This document shows positions 10,433 through 19,470 of a stretch of DNA of 64,000 bases, piece after piece. Location: positions 124,001-188,000 of the forward strand of contig NZ_LFLZ01000002.1 in assembly GCF_001189845.1 (NCBI RefSeq), in the 5' to 3' direction. Source of the DNA: Bradyrhizobium tropiciagri (GTDB taxonomy: Bacteria; Pseudomonadota; Alphaproteobacteria; Rhizobiales; Xanthobacteraceae). How positions within the stretch are numbered: the stretch's first letter is position 1; each line of letters starts with the position of its first letter. The translations under genes and the position numbers were made by a program. The notes beneath the pieces are model-generated. The model was not told where the DNA came from, searched no databases, and saw nothing but the letters and a program-made list of their open reading frames with translations.

Positions 10433-11187
10433 GCGACCGCTCCGGCGTGGTCGTCGCTGCCGAGATAGGCCTCGATGACGGCTTCGTTGCTGCGGATCGC
10501 ATCCGGCGTCCCGGTCGCGAGAATTCTCCCGTAGCACAGCACGACGATCTCTGGCGCGATCTTGAACACAATGTCCATGTCGTGCTCGATGAAGACGACG
10601 GTGATCTTCTGCTTCTCCCAGAGCTCGCGCACCTTGTCGATCATGCGCCAGCGCTCCTCGGTGCCCATGCCCGCGGTCGGCTCGTCGAGCAGCAGCACCT
10701 TGGGCTCGAGCACCAGCGCAAGTGCGATATCGAGCAGCTTCTGGTCGCCATGCGACAACGTCGCCGCGGTCCTGTTGCGCTTGCTGGCGAGGCCGAGCAG
10801 CTCCATCGCATGCTGGGCGCGATCGCGCGTCTCGGCCAATGGAAAGCGGCGATGCATCACGGCGGCGCGGCGCTGATCGGCACCGACCGCAGCCAGCATC
10901 GTCTCCTCGACGGTGAGCGACGGAAAGATGCTCGCGACCTGGAAGGCGCGACCGATGCCATGGCGCACGATCTCCGGCGGCGCCTTGCCTGCCATGTCGA
11001 CGCCATTGAGCAGGATCTGCCCGGCGTCCGGTCGGAGCGCGCCCGTGATCAGGTTGAAGAAGGTGCTCTTGCCGGCGCCGTTGGGACCGATCACGGCAGT
11101 GAGGGAGCCGTCGGCGAAGTCGAGCGAGACATTATCGGTCGCCTTGACGCCGCCGAAGGATTTCGAGAGGGCGCGAATCTCCAGCAT
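10429..11187 (-). CDS. livG: Branched-chain amino acid-type ABC transporter ATPase LivG
   Basis: 252 aa ABC ATPase. Walker A GPNGAGKST, Walker B LLLDEPTAGMG, and the H-loop FIEHDMD. In place of the usual LSGG signature the gene reads LSHGDQK, the variant normal for LivG. Start chosen at ATG 11187 (MLEIRALSK), two bases beyond the livM stop. The stop overlaps the livF start. Partner of LivF in the inner-membrane importer; its position in the livK-like/H/M/G/F order is standard. Confidence 0.93.
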
Positions 11188-11189
11188 GG

Positions 11190-12209
11190 CTAGCCGCTCC
11201 CCTCGCCGCGTCGTTGGGCGAACCATTCGACGACGAAGTCCATCAGGCCCTTTCGCAAACCGATGGCAAAGAAAAGGATGACGATGCCGAGCACGATGCC
11301 GTGATACTCGGTCAGACGGGTGACGGTATCATTGAGGATCAACAGCAGCACCGTGCCGACCATCGGGCCGAGGAAGGTGGTCACGCCGCCGAGCATGTTG
11401 ATGAAGATGCCCTCGCCCGAGATCGTCCAATAGGCGAATTCGGGATAGGCGCCGGAGACGAACAGCGCCATGATCATGCCGCCGGTCGCGGCGAACAGCG
11501 CGGCCAGCACAAATATCGTCAGCTTCGCGCGCCAGACATCGATGCCGATGAAGCTCGCCCGCGTGGCGTTGTCGCGGATCATGCGCAGCGTGTAGCCGAA
11601 CGGCGACTGCGCGATCTGGCGCATCAAGTATAGCCCGATCACCAGTAGCGCGCAGCTCGTGATGTAGAGATGCAGATGGTTCGACAGGTCGATGCCGAGG
11701 AACGGCGGCCGCGGAATGCCGCCGCGCAGGCCCTGGTCACCGCCAGTGAGCGACTGCCACGACAGGATGGTCGAATGGATCAGCATCTGGAACGCCAGCG
11801 TGACGAAGGCGAAATAGATCTCCTTCAGCCGCACGCAGATCGCACCGATGACGAGGGCTACCACAAATGTCATCGCCAACGTGGCGACGAAGGCCACCGG
11901 GATCGCCACGCCGGTCTTCTGCATCATGAGGCCGAAGCCGTAGGCGCCGAGGCCGAAGAACATGCCGTGGCCGAAGGAGATCAGCCCGGTGTAGCCGACC
12001 AGCAGGTTGAGCGACGTTGCGAACAATCCGTAGGCCGCGCAGCGGATCACGAAGTCGAGCAGCTGCTTGCTGCCGAACATCATCGGCAGCAGCGCAAGCA
12101 CGACAAACGCCACCAGCGCGACCAGCACATCACGATAGCGCTGCGGCCTAGCGTCGATCCGCGGAGGCGCCATGGTTTGCGCGCCCTGCCCGGCCTGCAA
12201 CTCGGTCAT
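11190..12209 (-). CDS. livM: Branched-chain amino acid-type ABC transporter permease LivM
   Basis: 339 aa integral membrane protein with around nine to ten hydrophobic segments. It has the LivM hallmark region LNLLVGYTGLISFGHGMFFGLGAY near residues 65-88 (shown by its LVGYTGL and SFGHGMF parts) and the GIFINMLGGVTTFLGP segment near the C-terminus that contacts the ATPases. About 30 polar residues precede the first membrane segment. The start overlaps the livH stop (ATGA). Forms the transmembrane channel with LivH. Confidence 0.92.
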   Translation of the reverse strand: MTELQAGQGAQTMAPPRIDARPQRYRDVLVALVAFVVLALLPMMFGSKQLLDFVIRCAAYGLFATSLNLLVGYTGLISFGHGMFFGLGAYGFGLMMQKTGVAIPVAFVATLAMTFVVALVIGAICVRLKEIYFAFVTLAFQMLIHSTILSWQSLTGGDQGLRGGIPRPPFLGIDLSNHLHLYITSCALLVIGLYLMRQIAQSPFGYTLRMIRDNATRASFIGIDVWRAKLTIFVLAALFAATGGMIMALFVSGAYPEFAYWTISGEGIFINMLGGVTTFLGPMVGTVLLLILNDTVTRLTEYHGIVLGIVILFFAIGLRKGLMDFVVEWFAQRRGEGSG

Positions 12210-13117
12210 GCGACCTCCTTGCCGAACAGGCCGGTCGGACGCGACACCAGCACGATCACCATGAAGAGATACATCAGTCCCTCGGTGAACAGCGGGAAGC
12301 CGAGCGAACCGAACGAGCGGATCAGGCCGATCAGCAGCGCGCCGATCAATGCCCCCAGGATCGAACCCATGCCGCCGATCACGGTGACGATGAAGGACTC
12401 GATCAGAACAGAGAAACCCATGCCCGGTGTCAGCGAGCGCACCGGCGCGGCCAGCGCTCCGGCGAGACCCGCCAGCATGCCGCCGAGCGCGAACACGCCG
12501 CCATAGATCAGCCCGGTGTTGATGCCGAGCGCCGACACCATCCCGGGATTATGCGCAGCCGCACGGATCACCTTGCCGATCCTGGAGCGCGCCAGCCCCA
12601 GCCCGAGAACGACGGCAGCAGCCAACGCCACGCCGATCAGCAGCAGATAATATGGCGGCACCACGCCGCCGGCGATGAACAGCGGCGGCACCTGAAATGC
12701 AGCCGGCATGCCCATCGACTTGAATTCAGGCCCCCAGATCATGCGGACGACGTCATCGAAGATCAGCACGAAGGCGTAACAGACCAGGAGCTGCATCAGC
12801 ACGTCGCGGCCGTAGACCCGGCTCATGAACACGCGCTCGAAGATCAGGCCGAGGATCGCGGTGCCGGCGGCGCCAACCAGGATCGCCAGCGCAAAGCTGC
12901 CGGTGAGCTGGTAGGCCGTCATCGCGAAATAGGCGCCGAACATGTAGAAGGCGCCGTGGCTGAAATTGACCACCTTGAGTACACCGAAGATCAGCGTCAG
13001 CCCGACGGCGACGAGAAACAGCAACATGCCGATGATCAGCCGCTGGTGGTCTGCGTTACCAGACAGGCAGGGCTGGCGAGGCAACTGGCGAGCGCGTCGA
13101 GGTCCACGAGAAATCAT
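12206..13117 (-). CDS. livH: Branched-chain amino acid-type ABC transporter permease LivH (N-terminus probably misread)
   Basis: 303 aa from ATG 13117, with LivH features: GLTLIFGVLKVVNFSHGAFYM near the N-terminus and VIGGMGSILGALIGALLIG near the C-terminus. The first 25 or so residues from this start are Arg/Pro-rich and unlike LivH. Reading from ATG 13121 gives MDDF, then a second frame gives VDLDALASCLASPACLVTQTTSG, then the main frame continues IIGMLL. Restoring one G (plus strand) at about 13110 and one at about 13040 would fuse these into a normal LivH N-terminus. The first membrane helix is intact either way. Translationally coupled to livM. Confidence 0.85.
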   Translation of the reverse strand: MISRGPRRARQLPRQPCLSGNADHQRLIIGMLLFLVAVGLTLIFGVLKVVNFSHGAFYMFGAYFAMTAYQLTGSFALAILVGAAGTAILGLIFERVFMSRVYGRDVLMQLLVCYAFVLIFDDVVRMIWGPEFKSMGMPAAFQVPPLFIAGGVVPPYYLLLIGVALAAAVVLGLGLARSRIGKVIRAAAHNPGMVSALGINTGLIYGGVFALGGMLAGLAGALAAPVRSLTPGMGFSVLIESFIVTVIGGMGSILGALIGALLIGLIRSFGSLGFPLFTEGLMYLFMVIVLVSRPTGLFGKEVA

Positions 13118-13163
13118 CCATTACGGCGGGCCGCAACGCCGGCGCGACAAACATCAGATGAAA

Positions 13164-13192
13164 GGCGGAGACAGCTTGCGGCTCTCTCCGCC
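13164..13192. terminator. Hairpin between the binding-protein gene and livH
   Basis: GGCGGAGA and TCTCCGCC form an 8-base perfect stem. After one C-C mismatch the stem resumes with AGC/GCT around a TTGCG loop. No T-run follows, so it is more likely a transcript-stabilising or partially attenuating hairpin than a full terminator. Such an element between the binding-protein gene and its permease genes would keep binding protein in excess. The role is inferred. Confidence 0.55.
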
Positions 13193-13203
13193 GGACATGT
13201 GGA

Positions 13204-14463
13204 TCAGGTGTAGCCTTTGCTCTTCTTCCACTCGGCTTCGAGTTCGAAGATGGTCTTCCAGTCACCGGCCTTCACATCAGGCACATAAGGCTCCTGCGGG
13301 ATCGTGGTGCCCCAACCGATCGCGTAGCCGACCAGCGTGCGGTCGTCGGCCCGCATGGTGACGGTACCATCGGCGCCGAACGGACACTTGATGGTGAGCC
13401 CGGTGAGGACTTCCGCGACCTTCTTTCCGTCGGTCGAGTTCGCCTTCTTGACGGCTTCGTTGAGAAACATGACCGCCGTGGCGTTCTGCCAGGACCAGTT
13501 GGTCGGGTACTCGTTGTACTTCGCCTTGTAGGCATCGCCCCAGGCCGCATTCTCCGGCGTCGCCGGGAATGTCTTGATGTAGCGGTCGCCGGAGTGGATG
13601 CCCTTCGGCAGGTTCTTCACCACCGTGAGCGCGGTGTAGTCGGCCATGTTGACCGCGAACACCTCCATCTGGGTGAATAGCGCGTAGATATTGGCCTGGT
13701 CGATATAGGACGTGAGATCGCCGCCCCACAGGCAGGAATAGAGCGCCTGCGGCTTCGCCTGCAGGATCTTGGTCACCACCTCGGTGTAGTCGGGCTGGAA
13801 CAGTTTTGGCCAGGACTCGCTGATGACCTCGACGTCAGGCGCGAACTTCTTCAGGTACAGCACGAACTCGCCGGTGGTGTCGCGGCCATAGGCATAGTCG
13901 GGCGAACAGGTCGCCCATTTCTTCAGGCCCTTGGTCTTGGCGATCCCTGCCGCGTAGCCGGCACCGACGATCGAGTCGTGAATGCCCTGCCGGACGCAGC
14001 GGAAGGCATTCGGGATGTGCTGCTTTGGATCGGCCGTCAGCGACGACGCTTCCGAGCAGGTGTGGATGCAGAGCACGCCGAGATCGCGCGCCACCTCGTG
14101 AACCGCGAACGATCCCGACGACGCCTCGCCGTCGAGCAGCATCTCGCAGCCATCGGTGTTGACGAGCTCGCGCGCGATACGTGCGGCTTCCTGCGGCTGT
14201 CCCTTGGAGTCGCGGATCACCATCTCGATCTGCCGCCCGGCAAGGCCGCCGGCAGCATTGACCTTCTCGACTTCCAGCATCACCGCGTTGCGCGAGGACG
14301 TGCCGAGCTGCGCGACGCGACCCGACAGAATCGTCGGCATGCCGATCTTGATCGTCTTGGCCTCTGCGCGCGCCACCCATGGCGCGGCAAAGGTCACCGC
14401 ACCGGCGCCCATCAGCGCAAGCGTCGAGCGCCGGCTGATGCCCGGTTTCCGGGTCCTCGTCAT
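13204..14463 (-). CDS. Tat-exported Liv-type ABC substrate-binding protein
   Basis: 419 aa. The N-terminus carries a twin-arginine signal (SRRSTLALMG, RR at residues 11-12) with cleavage probably after VARAEA near residue 35. The mature part is a type 1 periplasmic binding protein of the Leu/Ile/Val family: KIGMPTILSG at the N-terminal lobe, NAAGGLAGRQIEMV and a long central region with DYAYGRDT. The start has a very strong ribosome-binding site (GGAGGGGAGT). First gene of the minus-strand operon, divergent from the acyl-CoA ligase gene. It presents the substrate to LivHMGF. The ligand is unknown; catabolic neighbours suggest a carboxylic acid or ketone. Tat export suggests the protein folds in the cytoplasm. 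Confidence 0.9.
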   Translation of the reverse strand: MTRTRKPGISRRSTLALMGAGAVTFAAPWVARAEAKTIKIGMPTILSGRVAQLGTSSRNAVMLEVEKVNAAGGLAGRQIEMVIRDSKGQPQEAARIARELVNTDGCEMLLDGEASSGSFAVHEVARDLGVLCIHTCSEASSLTADPKQHIPNAFRCVRQGIHDSIVGAGYAAGIAKTKGLKKWATCSPDYAYGRDTTGEFVLYLKKFAPDVEVISESWPKLFQPDYTEVVTKILQAKPQALYSCLWGGDLTSYIDQANIYALFTQMEVFAVNMADYTALTVVKNLPKGIHSGDRYIKTFPATPENAAWGDAYKAKYNEYPTNWSWQNATAVMFLNEAVKKANSTDGKKVAEVLTGLTIKCPFGADGTVTMRADDRTLVGYAIGWGTTIPQEPYVPDVKAGDWKTIFELEAEWKKSKGYT

Positions 14464-14567
14464 ACTCCCCTCCCTGTCGGGTTCGCGTTCCCAAAATCCC
14501 TTGCGGAGATCGTTCCGTCTCCATGCCCGTGATGTTTTCAGAGCAAGGGGGGTGACGTCAAGCCAAA

Positions 14568-14592
14568 GATGAACTACGACTCATAATTCATC
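14568..14592. promoter_or_regulatory. Candidate TetR operator in the divergent promoter region
   Basis: A 25-base imperfect palindrome with outer arms GATGAA and TTCATC and a partly symmetric centre. It lies between the divergent start codons 14463 and 14634, about 40 bases before the acyl-CoA ligase start, where a repressor could control both arms of the catabolic locus. The TetR-family gene at 16127 is the obvious candidate. The size and symmetry fit TetR-family operators; binding is inferred only. Confidence 0.45.
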
Positions 14593-14633
14593 TAGGGAGA
14601 AAACGGCGCCAGAATTGGCCCGACGAGCGGCAA

Positions 14634-16130
14634 ATGATCAATCTTTCCAGCTTCATCGCATTTCATGCCAGGCGGACTCCGGACCGCTGTGCGCTGAAAT
14701 ATCGCGGCGAGGACGTCTCATACGCCGACTTTGACCTGCGGATCCGACAGGTCGGCAGTTGGCTCGCGATGCGCGGGATTGCGCCCGGCGATGTCGTCGC
14801 CGTCCTGATGAAGAACAGCACCGCTTTTCTCGAGCTGGTGTTTGCGACGAGCCATATCGGCGCGGTTTTCCTGCCGATCAATTATCGCCTCTCCGCCGAT
14901 GAGGTCAGCTACATCGTCGGCAATGCCGGCGCGCGGCTGCTGGTTGCCGATGATGAATTCGCCGCGATCGCGACCGGTGGCGCGCCAGTGGTGCTGCTGG
15001 GTGAAGTCGCACAGTCCAGCATCACCAACCTCGCGCCCGACATCGCGCCGGCACCGATCCATGTGCGCCAGCCGCGCGATTTGATGCGGCTGATGTACAC
15101 CTCGGGCACGACCGATCGTCCCAAGGGGGTGATGCTCACTTACGAGAACATCTACTGGAAATCCGCCGACCAGACCTTGGTGCTCGGATTGAACGCCGAC
15201 ACCCGGCTGCTCGTGGTCGGCCCGCTCTATCACGTCGGCGCGCTCGATTTGCCCGGCATCGCCGTGCTCTGGCACGGCGGCATGCTCTGCATTCACCGCA
15301 GCTTCGAGCCCGAACTGGCGCTCGCCGCGATCGAGCGCGAGAAGCTGAACGCGTCATGGTTTGCGCCGGTCATGACCACGGCCCTCCTCACCTGTCCGAA
15401 CCGCGCGCGCTACGACGTCTCCAGCCTGCAATGGGCGATCGGCGGCGGCGAGAAGACACCGGAGGTTCGCATCCGCGCCTTCTCCGACTATTTCAGGAAT
15501 GCGCGTTACATCGATGCCTACGGCCTCACCGAAAGCTGCGGCGGCGACACCTTCATGGACGCCGGCCGGGAGATCGAGAAGATCGGCTCGACCGGCCGCG
15601 CCATCGCCCATGTCGAGATCGAGATCCGCGACGACACGGGCAAGCGCCTGCCCGCGGGCCAGGATGGCGAAATCTGCCTGCGCGGCCCGAAGGTCACGCA
15701 GGGCTACTGGAAAGATCCCGAGAAGACCGCGTCCGCGTTCTTCGGCGATTGGTTCCGCACCGGCGACATCGGCTATCTCGACGACGACGGCTTCCTCTAT
15801 CTGACCGACCGCAAGAAGGACATGATCATCTCCGGCGGCGAGAACATCGCCTCTTCCGAAGTCGAGCGCGTCATCTACGAAATCCCCGGGGTGCGCGAGG
15901 TCGCGGTGATCGGCCTGCCGGACACGCGCTGGGGCGAAAGGCCGGTCGCCATCGTGGTGCTGGCCGACGATGCAAGGCTCGACCTGCCCAACCTCACCGA
16001 ATTCTGCCGCGCACGGCTCGCCGGCTTCAAGGTGCCGCGGCAGCTCATCATTCGCGACAGCCTGCCGCGCAACCCATCCGGCAAGGTGCTCAAACGCGTG
16101 CTCCGCGCCGAACTCGAGGCCACCGCATGA
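14634..16130 (+). CDS. Long/medium-chain acyl-CoA ligase (AMP-forming)
   Basis: 498 aa member of the ANL superfamily: activates a carboxylic acid to an acyl-AMP and then a CoA thioester. The P-loop reads YTSGTTDRPKGV at about residues 155-166, with Asp replacing the usual Gly of TTGRPKG. Further motifs are YGLTES, FRTGDIGY and the hinge region DRKKDMIISGGENI near residues 388-401. The catalytic Lys lies in the C-terminal NPSGKVLKR. First gene of the plus-strand arm. The stop overlaps the TetR start as ATGA. It probably activates the acid released by the monooxygenase/SDR steps or the imported acid. Substrate unknown. Confidence 0.88.
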   Translation: MINLSSFIAFHARRTPDRCALKYRGEDVSYADFDLRIRQVGSWLAMRGIAPGDVVAVLMKNSTAFLELVFATSHIGAVFLPINYRLSADEVSYIVGNAGARLLVADDEFAAIATGGAPVVLLGEVAQSSITNLAPDIAPAPIHVRQPRDLMRLMYTSGTTDRPKGVMLTYENIYWKSADQTLVLGLNADTRLLVVGPLYHVGALDLPGIAVLWHGGMLCIHRSFEPELALAAIEREKLNASWFAPVMTTALLTCPNRARYDVSSLQWAIGGGEKTPEVRIRAFSDYFRNARYIDAYGLTESCGGDTFMDAGREIEKIGSTGRAIAHVEIEIRDDTGKRLPAGQDGEICLRGPKVTQGYWKDPEKTASAFFGDWFRTGDIGYLDDDGFLYLTDRKKDMIISGGENIASSEVERVIYEIPGVREVAVIGLPDTRWGERPVAIVVLADDARLDLPNLTEFCRARLAGFKVPRQLIIRDSLPRNPSGKVLKRVLRAELEATA

Positions 16131-16768
16131 CACCAGCGACACCTGCCAAGGTGACAAAGCTTAACCGGGTCGAGCGCAACGCCTGGACCAAGCAGAAGAT
16201 CTTCGACGCCGCGACCAAGATCGTCGGCAAGTATGGCTATGCCGAAGCCTCGGTCGCCCGCATCACCGAGGCCGCCGGCGTCGCGCAGGGCACCTTCTAC
16301 AATCATTTCGAGAACCGGCAGGAACTGCTCGATCAGCTGCTGCCGAAGATCGGCCTCGACATGGTCCGCTTCATCCATGCGCGCACCGGCACCGCCAGCG
16401 AGGCCCGGCAGGAGATCGAGCGCTTCAGCGCCTTCTTCGATTTCATCCGCGAGGTGCCCGAGTTTCTGCGCATTCTCAACGAGGCCGAGTTCTTCGCGCC
16501 GACCGGCTACCAGAAGCATTTTGACAACATCTCGAACGCCTATGTCCGTATCTTGCAGCGTGCGCGCGCTGCCGGCGCCACCAACATTTTCAGCGACGAG
16601 GAATTCGAGGCCATCGTCCAGGTGCTGATGGGCGCGCGCGGCTATCTCAGCCGGCGCTACTCATACTCCGAGCATGGTGTCACTGCCGTGCCCGATTATG
16701 TGATCACGGCCTATCAGAAGCTCGTCACGCGTGGCCTGTTCAACAGCAACGAAGGGAAGAAGCGATGA
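16127..16768 (+). CDS. TetR-family transcriptional regulator
   Basis: 213 aa. Start ATG 16127 overlaps the ligase stop; longer frames upstream are spurious. Residues 15-62 form the TetR DNA-binding domain: KQKIFDAATKIVGKYG, then the helix-turn-helix EASVARITEAAGVAQGTFYNHF (shown by its ASVARIT and GTFYNHF parts). The C-terminal part is an all-helical ligand-binding domain. Its location inside the plus-strand operon, overlapping genes on both sides, suggests local control of both arms through the palindrome at 14568-14592, with a pathway intermediate, perhaps an acyl-CoA, as inducer (inference). Confidence 0.9.
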   Translation: MTPATPAKVTKLNRVERNAWTKQKIFDAATKIVGKYGYAEASVARITEAAGVAQGTFYNHFENRQELLDQLLPKIGLDMVRFIHARTGTASEARQEIERFSAFFDFIREVPEFLRILNEAEFFAPTGYQKHFDNISNAYVRILQRARAAGATNIFSDEEFEAIVQVLMGARGYLSRRYSYSEHGVTAVPDYVITAYQKLVTRGLFNSNEGKKR

Positions 16769-17538
16769 GCGCCGACGGCACTATCCTCGTCACCGGCGGC
16801 AGCCGCGGCATTGGCGCGGCAACCGCAACGCTGCTTGCCGATCAGGGGCATCGCGTCGTCATCGTCGATGTCGCGCCGGAGCCGCTGGCCGGCACGAACG
16901 CCATCCTCTGGCCGGCGCCGTTCGATGTTGCGAGCGAAGCTGTCGTCGTCGCCGGCATCGCCGATATCGAGAACGCGCACGGCCCGATCGCGGGCCTCGT
17001 CAATGCGGCCGGCGTGTTCGGCAAGATGCACACGATCGATCGGGTGCGGATGGAGCAATGGGACCGCGAGGTCAATATCGACCTGCGCGGCACGTTCCTG
17101 GTCGCGCGCAGCGTCGGCATCAGCATGGCGAAGCGGCGGCACGGCGCAATCGTCAACGTCGCTTCCGTGGCCGGCATGACATCGGGCCCGATCCACGCGT
17201 ATACCGCAGCGAAGGCCGGCGTCATCCAGATCACGCAAACGCTCGCCGCCGAATGGGGCCGTAGCGGCGTGCGCGTCAACGCGGTGTCGCCCGGCTTCAC
17301 TCGCACGGCGGCGCTCGAAGCCGGCATCGCGTCAGGCGCGCTGAACAAGGACCTTCTGGCCAGCCCGACGGCGATGAACCGGCTCGTTGAGCCGATGGAA
17401 GTGGCGCAGGCGATCGCCTGGCTGCTCTCGCCGCAGAGCAGCGGCGTGACCGGTATCAACCTGCCGGTCGATGCCGGCTACATCGCGGGCACCACCTGGG
17501 CCGCCTATGGCGGCCTGCCGGAAGCACCACGCAGCTGA
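16765..17538 (+). CDS. Short-chain dehydrogenase/reductase
   Basis: 257 aa classical SDR. Cofactor motif TGGSRGIGAAT (residues 10-20), VVIVDVA strand with Asp suggesting NAD(H) preference, NAAG at about 79-82, catalytic Ser in VASVAG, and YTAAK with Tyr and Lys at about 150-154. The PG motif follows in VSPGFTRT. Start overlaps the TetR stop. It would oxidise an alcohol to the ketone used by the monooxygenase encoded next, or the reverse. Substrate unknown. Confidence 0.9.
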   Translation: MSADGTILVTGGSRGIGAATATLLADQGHRVVIVDVAPEPLAGTNAILWPAPFDVASEAVVVAGIADIENAHGPIAGLVNAAGVFGKMHTIDRVRMEQWDREVNIDLRGTFLVARSVGISMAKRRHGAIVNVASVAGMTSGPIHAYTAAKAGVIQITQTLAAEWGRSGVRVNAVSPGFTRTAALEAGIASGALNKDLLASPTAMNRLVEPMEVAQAIAWLLSPQSSGVTGINLPVDAGYIAGTTWAAYGGLPEAPRS

Positions 17539-17547
17539 GGACAACGC

Positions 17548-19470
17548 ATGAATATCGAGCTTCCGCGCCAACACCTCAACCTGTCCTCCGCCATTGCCGA
17601 GGGCGACATCCGCGTGCTGCTGATGGTGCTGGTGCACATGACCGGCGACGAGAAGTGGCTCGAGCCACCCTACAAGCCGAAGCGCGACGTCCGCCTGATC
17701 CCCGATCCTGATGCCGGCGTGCCGAAGGAGATCCAGGACGAGATCCGCGCGGCGGTCCTGAACCTGTTCGCGAACGGAACGCCGAAGCCCGTCATCACTG
17801 ATCCCGGCAATGAGCTGATGCTGCGGATGATGCGCGCGACGCTCGGCGAGAATGTCGCGCCGGAATACGCCCCGCTGATGCGGGAAGAGATGGGCTTCGT
17901 TCCCCGCGATGCCCACTGGCGCGAGCGCCCGTCCGGCGAGAAGCTGGCGCAGCAGCATGTGCTGATCGTCGGCGCCGGGGTCTGCGCGATTGCGCTCGGC
18001 GTTGCGCTCGGGCGGCTCGGCATTCCCTACACGATCGTCGAGAGGCAGGATGAGATCGGCGGCACCTGGTACGTCAACCGCTATCCCGGCTGCGGCGTCG
18101 ATACGCCGAACCACTCCTATTCGTTCTCCTTCGGTGCCCGCAATCCGTGGACCCGCTATTTCGCACAGCGACGGGAGTTGCTGGATTATCTGCTCAAGGT
18201 CGTGCGCGAACACGACATCCGCAGACACGTCCGCCTCTCGACCGAGCTCGTCGCCTCGCACTGGGACGAAGCCAAGCGCCGCTGGATCTCGACGCTCAGG
18301 ACCGCAAGCGGCGAAGAGACTTTCGAATCCACCGCGCTGGTCAGCGCGATCGGGCAACTCAACGATCCCTTGCCTGCCCGCTTCAACGGCGACGAGGACT
18401 TTAAGGGCCTGAAGGTCCATTCGGCGCTATGGTCCGACGACATCAAGCTCGACGGCAAGCATGTCGCCGTGATCGGTACCGGCGCGACTGCGATGCAGCT
18501 GGTGCCGTCGATCGCCGACCGCGTCGCCTCGGTCACCGTCTACCAGCGCACCGCGCAGTGGGCGCGGCCGGTGAAGGGATATTCCGATCCGATCACCGAG
18601 GGCGCCCAGTGGCTGCTGGCGCATCTGCCGTTCTACGTGCAGTGGTATCGCTTCAACATGTTCTGGCGTTACGGTGACGGCCTGTTGCCGTTCCTGCGCA
18701 AGGATCCGGCCTGGCCGCATCCCGACCGCGCCGTCAACAAGGGCAACGACCGGCACCGCCAGGAGCTGGCCGACTTCATCCTCTCCGAGCTGAAGGATCG
18801 CCCCGATTTGATCGAGAAGTGCATGCCGACCTATCCGCCCTACGGCAAGCGCATCCTGCTCGACAACAACTGGTTCAAGACGCTGACCAAGCCGAATGTC
18901 GAGCTGGTCACCGACAAGATCGATCATTTCGCAGCGGACGGCATCGTCACGGCCGACGGCACATCGCGGCAGCACGATGTCATCGTGATCTCGACCGGCT
19001 TCAAGGTCTCCGAGATGGCGGCGCGTCTCAACATCACCGGGCGCGAGGGCAAGAACCTGAAGCAGGCGTGGGAACACGACAATCCGACCGCCTATCTCGG
19101 TCTCACCGTGCCTGACTTCCCCAACCTCTTTCTGATGCTCGGGCCCAACTCGGGACCGGCGCATGGCGGCAGCGTGATCTTCCAATCGGAATGCCAGAGC
19201 CGCTACATCTCCGCCTGCCTGGTCGAGATGATCGAGAACGACATCGCTGCGATCGACGTCGATCCCGATGCGCATGACGAATACATCCGCAACGTCGATG
19301 CCGAGCACGAGCAATTGATCTGGACGCATCCGGGCATGACGACCTACTACCGCAACAGTCGCGGCCGCGTGTTCTCTGCAATGCCGTGGCGGTTCGTCGA
19401 CTACTGGAAGATGACGCACGATCCCGACTTCACGCAGTATCGAAAGACCAAGTCGCGACAGGATTCCTGA
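17548..19470 (+). CDS. Flavin-containing monooxygenase, Baeyer-Villiger type
   Basis: 640 aa, the length of 4-hydroxyacetophenone-monooxygenase-like BVMOs, which carry an extra N-terminal region of about 130 residues, as seen here. The FAD Rossmann motif is IVGAGVCA (near residue 139), with Ala where most have the third Gly; the NADPH motif is VIGTGATAM near residue 310. Between them at about residues 285-295 lies FKGLKVHSALW, which matches the BVMO fingerprint F-x-G-x3-H-x3-W. A second GGTWY-x-N-RYPG block is also typical. These enzymes insert oxygen beside a ketone carbonyl to make an ester or lactone. Last gene of the plus arm, 9 bases after the SDR gene. No esterase gene is adjacent, which is odd for a BVMO pathway unless the product is a lactone or is cleaved elsewhere. 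Confidence 0.87.
   Translation: MNIELPRQHLNLSSAIAEGDIRVLLMVLVHMTGDEKWLEPPYKPKRDVRLIPDPDAGVPKEIQDEIRAAVLNLFANGTPKPVITDPGNELMLRMMRATLGENVAPEYAPLMREEMGFVPRDAHWRERPSGEKLAQQHVLIVGAGVCAIALGVALGRLGIPYTIVERQDEIGGTWYVNRYPGCGVDTPNHSYSFSFGARNPWTRYFAQRRELLDYLLKVVREHDIRRHVRLSTELVASHWDEAKRRWISTLRTASGEETFESTALVSAIGQLNDPLPARFNGDEDFKGLKVHSALWSDDIKLDGKHVAVIGTGATAMQLVPSIADRVASVTVYQRTAQWARPVKGYSDPITEGAQWLLAHLPFYVQWYRFNMFWRYGDGLLPFLRKDPAWPHPDRAVNKGNDRHRQELADFILSELKDRPDLIEKCMPTYPPYGKRILLDNNWFKTLTKPNVELVTDKIDHFAADGIVTADGTSRQHDVIVISTGFKVSEMAARLNITGREGKNLKQAWEHDNPTAYLGLTVPDFPNLFLMLGPNSGPAHGGSVIFQSECQSRYISACLVEMIENDIAAIDVDPDAHDEYIRNVDAEHEQLIWTHPGMTTYYRNSRGRVFSAMPWRFVDYWKMTHDPDFTQYRKTKSRQDS

Noticed and set aside
15356-16126. 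A 470-codon frame that would fuse part of the acyl-CoA ligase region to the TetR gene
   Set aside because: The upstream part is an Arg-rich out-of-frame reading of the ligase gene. TetR similarity starts exactly at ATG 16127.
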